From Temnopleurus reevesii (taxonomy: Eukaryota; Echinodermata; Echinoidea; Temnopleuroida; Temnopleuridae): DNA of 64,000 bases. The DNA lies in contig BQKZ01001707.1 of assembly GCA_036244855.1 (NCBI GenBank), forward strand, positions 18,577 to 82,576. Reading direction: 5' to 3'. Both the position numbers and the translations under genes were made by a program. The stretch's first letter is position 1. The number at the start of each line of letters is the position of its first letter. Positions 23,701-36,438 of this stretch are shown here, piece after piece. The notes beneath the pieces were generated by a model. That model ran no database searches, had not been told where the DNA came from, and saw only the letters and a program-made list of their open reading frames with translations.

Positions 23701-26700
23701 ATGTTTGTTTACGATGACGTGCGTGAGAAAATTCACAAATTTTATCGATAATATCGATACCTATCGATACCGAAATCTATTTTGGGTACAGAAAATTCCC
23801 AGATGGAGGGATATAAAAGCCAAAAGCCGCCCTTCGAGAATGCGTGTAATTCCTATGGGATTTTTTCGGGGAGGGATCTACTGTATGGCCAATATATCCC
23901 TCGACCGTTTCTCCTGTCGATAATGTGTGAAATTGCGGTCGCTATGATTTTGTAAAAGCCCAGTGGAGACGCCTTATAAGGGTAATAATACAAATTAGAA
24001 GTGAATTGGTTAATATAGAGAGACTTCATATTTTAAAAAATTTACTATCGAATTTAGAAAATAAACAATATTAGGAGTTTGGAGTTTGGATTTTGAAAAA
24101 ATAAACCAGATGAAAATATCAGTCACTTCAGGGTATTCTCTTAGATAAAGGTCCATCTCCATTGCCAAACTGCAGTGTTGATTAAAAACGTTTATACTAT
24201 AACATCATAACATTAGAACATAGCACAATCAGAATCAATTTAATCCAGCACTTGTGTTGTCCCATGTTTTCCCAAGGTCTGAAACTGCTAATCAAATGTG
24301 AAAAGTAAAATTATTCCCTGAATTAACATTCTAGTTTTTGCAGTGTAATTAGATAGATGCGTCAAAGGGTGACCTACCAGACATCCTACACTGCAGCTGC
24401 AGCGCCCACATCATTTGTACAAACATTCTGGTGTTGCACTGTATAACACAGAGTCTAAATTAACACCCTAGTTTTTGCAGTGTAATTGGATTGATGCATC
24501 AAAGGGTGACCTACCAGACATCCTACACTGCAGCTGCAGCGCCCACATCATTTGTACAAACATTCNTTTATTTTTTATATCAATATTTAGTCTGGAAATC
24601 ATCTATATTTTGTCAGAAACCACCTTTCGGAGGGTAAATGGTATATGAAAAATTCTTATCACCAATTTTGTATCCTCCTTTAGAGTTGTATATTTAGTGA
24701 CTTGATTATCATAGAGAAATAATGTTTATTTTATACAAAATTTAGAAAATAAACACTATGCAAATATCAGTCACTTAAGGGCACTCTCTTTGGTGAAGGT
24801 CCAGGTTATGCCATGTTTTTAATTACATGGTTTATATTTTATAACACCAGGAGAACTTTAACAATGCTGTTTTACATTTAATATTATCATACACCAAAAA
24901 GGAATAAAACTAATTGGCTTCTAACATCCAAACCTATAGAACCATTGGAATCAATTTAATTAGTGTTGTTCTCTCACAGTCAGTGCTAGTCAGTGCCTGG
25001 TATCACATCCCAATTTGCTATACATTTTAGCATAACCGCTACACAAAAGATCTTTTGTTCAGCTACTTTTTCACATAGAACCATACTGTAAAGTGTTGAA
25101 AATGTTTTCACAAGGTCTAAAACTGATAATAAAATGTGAGAAGTAAAATTATTCCCCGAATTAACACCCTCATTTTTGAAGTGTAATTGGATGAATGTGT
25201 CAAAGGGCAACCAATCAGACATCCTACACTGCAGCTGCAGCGCCCACATCATTTGTAGAAACATTCTGGTGTTACACTGTACAAAACAGAGTCTGTTTTA
25301 AATCAACACTCTAGATTTTGCAGTGTAATTGGATGGATGTGTCAAAGGGTGACCTACCAGATATCCTACACTGCAGCTGCAGTGCCCACATCATTTGTAC
25401 ATACATTATGGTGTTGCACTGTATAACACCGTGTCATTGTTAAATTAACATTCTAGTTTTTGCAGTGTAATTGGATGGATGTGTCAAAGGGCGACCTACC
25501 AGACATCGTACACTGCAGCTGCAGTGCCCACTACATTTGTAGAAACATTCTGGTGTTGCACTGTATAACACCATGTCATTGTTAAATTAACATTCTAGTT
25601 TTTGCAGTGTAATTGGATGGATGTGTCAAAGGGCGACCTACCAGACATCCTACACTGCAGCTGCAGTGCCCACTACATTTGTAGAAACATTCTGGTGTTG
25701 CACTACATAAAACAGAGACAGTGTTAAATTAACACCCTAATTTTTGCAGTGTAATTGGATGGATGCATCAAAGGGCGACCTACCAGACATCCTACACTGC
25801 AGCTGCAGTGCCCACTACATTTGTAGAAACATTCCAAATGTAAAGGTCATGAAAAGCATCCCCCATTCTCTTCGCACCCAATATAATTCTACAGAGACCT
25901 ACCATTACATAAGGCTGACTAATCACAATTTCCTTCTTCAAGGAGAAATATTGGTGGTTAATCTGGGCATTAATGATGTGATAAAATAGTTTTGATGTAT
26001 GATACTTGATTCATTAATCAGATTTAATCAAAAGTAATACCGTATCTTGTCAAATGTTAATTGATTAATGTATTGTAAAATCGTTTTAGATCAATTTGAT
26101 ATGGGGAATGGGAAACACAAACGTACGATCCAATTTTGATTCCCATGACATATCATTCCTTTAATGCTTAAATACAATGCCAAGGAATAAGATGAAATTG
26201 GAAAAAAAAACATTTGTAATATATTTACTGTTTTCATTTACATGAGTGTAAAATCAGTATGATAAATGAAATATGGTTTTTCCATCAAATGATCACTGCA
26301 CCACATTAATTTGGTACATTGTAAAGTGGAAAGATGTCTTCTCTTGTTACACATGCTATTCTGTCAACTGACTTAGATGTTGTACAACACAATTTTTTCT
26401 TATAATTAATCATTGTATTCTGTGATAGTATGAGTCTACTCTTATATTGCATAAAGGAGAAAAGTATTTAAGATATTTTTAAAACTAGTGATCATAAAAA
26501 AAAAGATTCACAGTTTTCTTACCACTTCTGTGAGGAGATTCAAAGACATCACTGGAACTATCAATACTACTCTTCCTCCTGCGATGTCGAGCAATCAGCT
26601 TCTCAGCAGCGTCTGATGTATCGTCCGTCTCTGAACGGCGTAACCTGGAATGGAAGAAAGAAAAGAAAAAAGTTTTTAAACTCAGTTTTTATTTTATTGG

Positions 26701-29700
26701 TATCTATTCAATTCAAAATAAAAGCTAGCATGCACGAGGTGAAAATATATACAATGTAATAGAATGAGGAGAAAGCTCAGAAGGCAAAAGTCTTCTATGG
26801 GGTCTGTAATATAAAAAAAATGCAATTAAAAGTACAAAAATATTAATAGTAAGTCTATGGCAAAGCATTCACCACAGAGATACAATTAATTTGGAATTGA
26901 TTATATTTCTTTTCTGTTCCAGGTCTCTGGTGCTGTAAACAAATATACAACTGAAGTGAAACCTTAAATCATTTATCTAACTCTAAAATGTTGAAGAAAG
27001 GAATAAGTGTCACTGGGTGATAAGAACATTTCTTGATAATGTAGAATGATTTATTGAACATTTATTTGTGGTGGTGTCCTTGAACATGGTCATTTCAGAT
27101 AAATTTCCAGACTCTTGGATTTCTGTGATGTATTGACTGCCAATTTGCTGTAAATATTTGGTAACAGAACTTATATTGAATTACGAACTTGGCATTCGTA
27201 TGATATAAACAGCCACAGAAAGAATATGCACGAGAAATGAACATGAAAGTTATATAGGATTTAAAAGATAAACATCTATAGAATTAAATAGTCTGGAAGA
27301 TGGTTTTGATGAATAGTAGAATGTCACTTTTCAAGGGCAGTGTGAGGGTATAAATTAAAAATATGGACTCAAGGACTCAAGTTCACGATAAAAAATTTGA
27401 TACATTCTTTAATCATGAGAAAAATAAAAACCTGGTCAATTTATACATCTATGACCATATGAAAAGTACCTGTTCCCAATCCAAATACAGGTAACAAACT
27501 ATCTAAACTGTAAAAATTATAGATGTTATGATTTCCTCCTTTCAGTACAATTTAGAAAATGAGGGTAAGAAAAAACCTGACAGATCTGTTTACAACTGTA
27601 TGAAAAATATCTCATTAGAAAAATATTGCTTGCAGTTCAGTGTCAACAATATTCAAATCTTAATTCAACTTGGGAATATAATATTCTACATTATCACATC
27701 ATAATGATAGCAAAACAAATAAACACTTTAAAACCCTTACTATTATCACAATCTTGATTGTCACAATAGACATTATAAATAGACTGATAAAACATTATTA
27801 ACATTGCAAAGATTAACATTTATTTTTACAGTATAGCTATATTTTGCTCCATGGCCCTTTTCTTGATCAGGAATCTCTTGTTTGTATTTGACATTGTTTA
27901 CAGCAAACAGTGACCAGAAGTGTTGTTGTTATAAACAAACTGCAGCTATATGGTAATAATGCAATCTCATAATGTTTGGTAACCATTGTTACATTTCGGA
28001 TTTTTCTTATTTGAACCTACTGTATCATCTTTTACTTTTTCCAGGCATTAAAATTGGATAACAAGATAATTTTATACCGTTCGGAAGATGCAATTTTAAT
28101 CGTGGCAGTTGGGTCCTCACACAGCAGTGGCTCATATCAATACATTATGGGTTTCGGAAAAGATAAATAAGTTTCTTTGTATCATATACCTCAATGGATA
28201 AATTCCATATCTTTTATTTTTTTGTGAATTATATTGCATTTTTAAGTCTTTAAAATGTTTCTAGAAATCATCTATAGGCTTGCTGCCATTTCAATTGCCA
28301 TTTTGATCTTAAAATCATTACAAGATTATTCCAATCTCTTCAAATTATATATCAGCTCATTCAAAGCAATTATTGAAAACATTGGATTATTCTCCTTAAA
28401 GAAAATTAGAATGATAACGCTGATTGTCCAAAGGTTAACTCAATACACACATTATATGTCTACATCTGGGCTTATACACACCATACACTAAATACTGGAT
28501 AAGTGCAGGCAAACAACATGGCTGATTCTATAGTTGTTTGCATAGTAAATATTGATCGTAACATTCATTGGGCCATTAACATAAAATACTTTAATATGAA
28601 ATTGTCACCAGGAGATACAATCTCTCAAAGCAATTTGTTTGGATGTCATGGTTTTTATATTTGAACTGTATGCTGACGAGACATTTTTTACAACCATAAT
28701 AAACTTATACAATAATAGTTTGGGATAAAAGAGATAATGAAAAAGCAAATATATCAGCATACAGGTGTATGTTTTGAAGAAGAGGAAAAGAATACAGGTG
28801 TCCAAGCAAATTACTCAAATTAATTTCCCAATACAGACAATGAATACTAACAGAAGGAAAATATAGCAAAAATCACCTCAACAAAATATGTTAATCTGAA
28901 TTTGAATAATATAATTGATGTTGAGTATATCATTCAAATTAAAATCATATCATTCATTTGGAACAACGGGATGAAGGAAAAGGAGTGTGCCTAGCTTTGT
29001 TTTCCAACCCATACCTCTCTCTAGCTCAACTAAATATTAAATATTCCAAAAATTATTCTCCGGTTATGGATGGACGGATTATTATCATTTTACACCTGGC
29101 ATGATATGCATCCAAAGTTGAATGCATACAAGTGATAGTACATGTACAATGTATATTAATTTGCTATGATAAATCACATATGTAGTTTATGATAAAGCAT
29201 GAACACAGCGTGAACATCTGTCATCAAATGGTGAACCATGTTACTATAGTAACACAATCACCCACAATAATCCATGGAAACTGCATAATGAAATCAATTT
29301 GATTAGACAAAATGTGTCACTGCATAGTGTTGGCTATTTGATGCACATATACTTTTACCTATGTTTGAATTGGGTATGTAATTTAGCTGGGGAGGGGAGT
29401 AGACAAATTGCGGAGTAAATAAATTGTGAAGATGATTTTAATAAGAGGAGCAGAGGAATTAACATAAATTATATACTGTATAAGCTGAAATTTTAGCGGT
29501 GGTTTTATTTTCGCTAATTTCGCGGTTCTAGCCTCACAAAAATTTCCACTCTATATGATAGACATTCATTTGTGTTCAAACACTGACAAAATAGTGAAAA
29601 TAACAACACGCCAATGTGTCAAACTAGTTAGAACTCACGAAAATATCTGTACGCTAAAATATTGGCTTATACAGTATTCCATCAAATGTTGAGCTTTAAA

Positions 29701-32700
29701 TCTTCTGTCAATGTTAGGAATCCCTATCATGAATGTTGGAGTAAAGAATAAAAAATGGTGAGGGAAGGGGGTGCATGGGACTAGAGGGAAAAATAATAAT
29801 GGCTGTTTCTCCCTAAATAGAATAAACAAAATCTATCAAAATATTTATATGTTATTATAAAATTCATCCTGCATTCAATGATAAAATAACCTAGTAAATC
29901 TTTTACATTCAAATGAGGTCTATTATTCAATGAATTTATTATTAATTACTTAAATTTGAGCTTAATTACCCCCATATACAGTTGCATAAACAATAAACAT
30001 TAAGGCATTATTAAGGATGGTGGATGAGGGATGCACCAAGCTTATCCCAAATCTTTATGTACCCCCTCTACAAATCTGTGTACAAAATTTGTGCCAGGTA
30101 TGTAAGAATGTCTCTATGCCAATCCAACAAAGGCTCTACTCCTAACACATCACCTTTGTGCATTTCTTTTAAATAAATTATGTAGACTTATCAAAGATTA
30201 AAGAAATAATAATAATAATAATAATAATAATGATAATTCAGGCTTATATAGCGCGTAATACGTGAGTCTCTGTGCGCATAACAAAATGAACTATAAATAA
30301 CCAAAAACTCTTTTAAAAAGGATTTTGAATATGCAATAACAAATTTCTTTTTAAATGAAAATTGTAAGTCACATAACCAAACATGATTCATACTCAATCT
30401 ACGTTCCTTTCCTCTTCACCCTATTTGATAACAAGCAATAAACAGCCTGCCAGCTGACTTGGACAAATAAGAGTTTACCCTGGAACTGACAATTTAGTAA
30501 ATTCTCAACTGTTGTCCTGACACTTGCAAACACATTCCAAACATATCACATCCATTCCCAAACATCTATTGTCATGTCCACAACATGTCCATACTTACTC
30601 ATCGCTATCATCCGATTCCATTTTACTCCAAAGATAGATTCCACAAGGGGTATATAGTCTCCTTCAATTAGTATTGATTGACTACTATGAAAACACACCG
30701 ATGCGATGCATTCAATTCTAATCTTGATACATGAATGTGATTATACAGCTATCAAGCCTCAACAAGCAAACAAAGTTCAACTTGAACCCATTTGAGGCGA
30801 AGCAGGGAGAACCCGCACGCACATCCGAGGTATATGACTAATAAAACCCCAACATGGTATGGGGTAGAACAATTTACACTGCGACACGCTGAGTCGAAAT
30901 TGGCCCAGAATTCGGACCATCACCTGGCCCTCGCATGTTCCCTGCACGGCAATCCCGGGGATAGCACGTTAAATTAGATTTCACGTTCACTTCACTAACG
31001 AGCTTTGCTCTACGCACAACCAAGGGCTTAAGATGGAGAGGGAGAAAGGAAGAGCGGGGTTCTAATTATAGCTGGAAAGTGGTGTTGGTTATTCCATCAG
31101 CGATATAGTCTCTGGTAGAAATTCTCTACTGCAGAACACATGGTATAGTTCGCCAGTGCAAAGCCGTTTGCTCAGGCTATTGATAAATAAATATTGGCTG
31201 TTTAGGTTTGTCCTTCAAGAGCTCACGCGTGTCTGGCTCGAGGCAAATCTGTGGAAATCTACAGTGGCATACCCCAGAGCATTATAGATAGAAATCAAAG
31301 AATATTTCTTGCTCATGATTAATAAATATATCTTTCAAGACATATGCAGGTCATAAAGATAACAGGGAAGATATATTGTGGTGGCACAAGAATTTTGATG
31401 AATTAAAATGTGCTTAATAAAACTGTCAAAGATTTACTTTCTTAGTATGATCTTTCAAGCATATTTTCTTTAAAATCATATTTGAGACTTAAAGCAATTT
31501 TTAATCATTTTTAGTACTTAACGTTAGCATGAAAGATATATTCTCTGGTAGAAGCTCTAGTTTTCTTCAATGAAAAATAGATGTCACTATGATTCACTGT
31601 GAAAGGAGAAATATGTAATATCCATCATCTGTAGTGATTATACACTGCCAGCAGCCCCTAATCTTTCTATGAATACAAACAAATATCGTTAAATTCGATT
31701 ATGGATTGCAATATTTTTTTTCTGCTAGGATTGAAATTACATCATTCTATTTTCAATGCTTTCCGAGTCGAATTAGATCTTCTGATTCTTATGAGCCTTA
31801 AACACTAAGGACATACACATTTTCTATTATACCCCACTACCTTCTTAGTTCCTACCCCAACAAAAAATCAGGCAAAGAATATCCATTATGCATCAAACTT
31901 AGAATACATTTCTAATATTATCTCAGATCTTCGGTCATGTTGATAATTCTTGTTTTGCAATACAAGAAAGTAAGTAAAAGAGGGTCCTGTGACTATCCAA
32001 ATTTCAACAGATTGAAAACAATTGGACAAATTATACATAATAAATCCTTCCTTTTAATGCTCCATTGCATTTATCTGCACATTACTATCAGTAGAGTCTG
32101 ATACAATTATATGTGACAAGACCTTGTAACTTGCAAATTCACTATCTCCAACACAACATATTATAATTACTTCATATCTTCAGCAGAGAACCACTCATGT
32201 GACATGTATGGTCACTCATCCATGGATAAGATGGGTTTGTATGACACATCCCTCTATCTCCACCCCCTACCCATCCTCTCTTGCCTATTCACAGCAATGC
32301 TAGATGGACTCTTGTAAGCTTGTCTCTGGCCCTTCTTCCAAGAATAGATTTGGGTTCCTCTTTCAATCAAGTATAGGCAGTTAGACCTTGGTACCTGCTT
32401 ATTCACTATCTCCAACATAACTCATTATTATTACTTCATATCTTCATCATACACCATTTAAGTTCAAAAGATCCACCTCACTAGTTCCAACCACCCCCTT
32501 CTGTTCACCTCTGACTCCTATCTTGCTCATTTATGCGAATGTCAGGTGTAATTTTGTAATCTTGACTCTGTCAATTCTTCTAAAGGTCTTTAGCTCTTCT
32601 TTCAAATTGGTATAGGCAGCTAGACCTTATAACCTGCTAATTCACTATCTCCCACATAGCTCATTATAATTACTTCATATCTTCAACAGACACCAGTCAT

Positions 32701-35700
32701 ATGACATGCTCGGTCACTCATGACCCCCATCCACATCCCATCTACCTTTCGCCATCTTTCTCTCTCTCTATCTCTCCATCCATCTCCTCGATTCCAATTC
32801 AAAGCAAAGACGATGCAAAATGGACTTCTGTACAGTGAGCAAGAGCATGAGCCTGAACCTTCTTTCAAAGGACTCTGAGCCCTTCTTTCAATAAAGTATA
32901 TAATCATAGGCAGCAAGACCTTTAAACAAAGCGCATTATAATTACTTCATATCTTCGACAGATACTAATCACATGACATGCACGGTAATTTGGGTTCTTG
33001 TGATATCCCTCCAAACTTCTCCCCTCCCTACCTCCCTGTCTGTCTCTCCTCTCTTACTCATTCATTTGACACAACTCCTTGCACAGGCTAGATGGGATCA
33101 AATTACACATTAATATGTATCAATGTACCTTAAAAGGAGGACACCAGGAGATTTCTTTTAAAATATATTACCAATTTTAAGCGCCAGCCCCAACTCTCTC
33201 TTCCTCTATCGCTGACTCCTTTCCTGCTCACTCATTGTAGTGTCATATGGATTTCTGTGTGCACGACCTTGGCCCCTTCTTCCAAAGGACTTGGGTCTTC
33301 TTTCAAGTAGGTATACAATTATATGCAGCAAGACCTTGTGAACTGCTAATTCACCATCTCCAGCAAAGCTCATTATAATTACTTCATATCTTCAAGAGAT
33401 ACCAATCATATAACATGCATGATCACTTGTGATTCAGATGGGCTCCTATGATCTCCCTCCAATTACCCCCTCCACCTCCAAAGTCTTCCCAAGTCTTCTG
33501 TGAGCATGACCTTGACCCTTTAAAAGGACTTCTTTTGATAAAGTATAAAGTTACAGGCAGCAATTAGATATTGTAACACGCTAATTCACTATCACCAACA
33601 CAACACGTTTTAATTACTCCATACCATTCATGTGACATGCATGGTCACTCATGGATAAGTTGATTTCATATGCCCCCCTACCCTCCTTTCATCCATCACC
33701 CCCCCCCCCATCCACCCCTCCTATCTCACACACCTGTCTTTTTCACAAATGGATGCCAGATTAAGTTTTGTAAGCTTGACTGTGGCCTTTCTTCCCATGG
33801 TCCCTTTTCAATCACATATGTGCATACAATTAAAGGCAGCTAGACCTTGTAATTGCTAATTCACTCCAACATCTCCAACATAGCTTTTTATAATTACTTC
33901 ATATCTTAACCAGATACCAATCAGGTGACATACATGGTTACTCATGGATAAGTTGTACACCCCCTCCTCTCCTTCTGTCGTTTATTCCCCCCTCCCCCCT
34001 CTTTCACATACATGGCAATGCAAAATGGACTTTTATCAACTAGAGACTGGTCCTTCTTCCAATCGACTTGAGCCCCCTTTTCAATCACGTACTTGCATAC
34101 AAATTACATGCAGCAAGACCTTGTACCTTGCTTATTCACTATCTCCAACATAGCTCATTATAATTACTTCATATCTTCAACAGATACAACTAAGATGACA
34201 TGCGTCATTCACAAATTGAGTTTGTATGCCACCTCCCCTCCCCATCTCTTCTTCTAATGGACATTCGGGCACCTCTTTCAAACAGGTACTGTAGGAATAC
34301 AATATGATCTATAGGCCGCGCAGGTACATGTACCTTGTTAACTGCAGAATTCACTGACTCCTATACACATTGTCTCTCATGGCGAAGTTTGATTCGTATG
34401 CCCCCCATATTTTTAATGGACTTGGGACACCTATTTCAATCAGGTACTGTTAGCATACAATATGACTCGTAGGCATGTACACCTTGTAACTGAAAGATTC
34501 ACTGCCTCCTTCACAGCACATTATAATTACTTCATACCTTAACCAGATACCACTCATGTGACATGCATGGTCACTCATGGGTGATTAGGATTTGTATGCC
34601 CCCCTCCCCTTACTTCTCCATTTTTTTTATATAATTGACCAGGGGAACCTCTTTCAACCAGATACTGTAGGTATACAATATGATTTATAGGCATGTATAC
34701 CTTGTAATCGGAAGATTGACAATCTCCTACACAGCACATTATAATTACTTCCTATCTTCAAAAGATACCAGTCATTTGCCATGTTTGGTCTCTCATATGT
34801 TGGCTATATAGGTTTTGCGACCCTCCCCTTCTCTTTCTCTTCACTTCTCTCTCTCCTCTCTTGCTCATTCATTTGATACACCTCTTTGCACATGCTATAT
34901 AGGAGGGCAATCGTTGTGCATTTATGTAACTGTATCACTGTCAGTCTTCAGGCAAAGAAGTTCAAATACTGTAAAAGCCAAGTTTGAGCAAATTACCTTT
35001 TCACACCTCAATGAGTTGATATGTTTATGTTTTGACACAATATTGTATACAAAACCATGGGCATTTCAATGAGTGAAAACTTTAAATTAATTGTGAAAAT
35101 AAAACCCCCGTAAAAATTTCAGCTCATATGGTAGACTGTTGACAAGAATTTTTCATGTAAATTAGGGTAATGACAAAGGTTTAAAAATGATTGATTACCA
35201 TATTATCATTCATTATATCCTTTATTTTTATCTCCCTCATTATGATCAGAGAATTTCTGAATCATTGTGATCTTCCATTTTGTCTCTGTCTGTCTGTACT
35301 CTTATTCTTTCTCCCATTATCTTACTTCTTGCAATCACCTTTGTCAATGTTAGACACAATATAAATCTATTGACATGGACGTAACATCACAAAGTAGACA
35401 ATACTTCTTATAGACAAATAAGTACAGAGGCCTAACAAATTCCTATATCTTGCACAAACTTTCTCAAATATAAAAAAAAGCTAATTTAACAACTGTCCGT
35501 TTTGGAGAATGGGCCCATTTACAAAATATTGATGACAGATGTTTTGCTGTCAGTTCTAGTGATGAACACTCATGTTAAGCTAGTCAGCCAGGCATTCTAT
35601 TTCCTACTTTGGTTTGTATTATCATCTGAGGCCAAATGATACTAGTACATCGCAGCACTTGGAAATATTATATAAGCATAAGAATGCAGTTCCAACAAAT

Positions 35701-36397
35701 TTTTCTCTAAATACTAATAAAACTTTTTGGAAATAGGGCTAATCTTTTTACATCAAATCAATAGATTTTTTATATTCCGAACAAATTCATATCTAATTGG
35801 TTATTTTCATGTTCATTGGATTACATAAGTATTGGAAGAGTACCCAATTTAATAGCATGCAATCGATGAATTTGCAAAAGTTTATTTTTCAAACAATGAA
35901 AAGCAAGAGATTAAAGTAAAGTTCAAGAAGGAATTACATTCAACATATATATTTCCATGCTACTCTAATAGTAATATTCTCTGTTGTCTATCATTCTAAA
36001 TGATAACACATTTCACCAAACATAGAATTTCACACAGACCACATTAGCCACTCATGTTAACAATATCCCTCTCCCAATCTACCCCATATGCACCATCATC
36101 ACAAGATGCTACCATTGCATTCACAGTAAGCTCCTCCCCATTGTCCTTATTTCCACGCTAGCTCATGAATATTCATGGCGACTACAGAGAGCCGCATACA
36201 TGTATGGTTGTAGTGTAGGAGTATGCAGGCTCGAGGCAAGGATGGCTCTTCAAATGCTGAGGAGAGGAATGTAGTGGTATTTTAATCATATGATTCTTGT
36301 TCACCCTACTTCATTCTTATCTCTTCCTCCCTCTCTCTCTTTCTTACCTTCTTTCTCTCCCTATCCCTTTCTCTATTTGTCTGTCTCTGTCTGTCTA

Positions 36398-36438
<41 letters not shown>

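Larger units (their letters stand above)
21096..26522. other. Intron between SVIL exons 8 and 9
   Basis: 5.4 kb. It contains a foldback element (23488-23634), a 142-bp minisatellite in two blocks, an N gap at 24566 and a segment duplicated across that gap. The rest is AT-rich filler. Confidence 0.6.
26645..30598. other. Intron between the internal first exon and SVIL exon 8
   Basis: About 4 kb, AT-rich, with a foldback element at 29473-29677 and a TAA microsatellite at 30205-30230. No exon found. Confidence 0.6.

Noticed and set aside
23576..23923. 115-codon open stretch on the plus strand
   Set aside because: Begins inside a foldback element and shows no protein-like features.
24391..25808. 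CRISPR-like array because of regular spacing
   Set aside because: The whole 142-base unit is repeated, not short repeats with unique spacers, and the sequence is eukaryotic.
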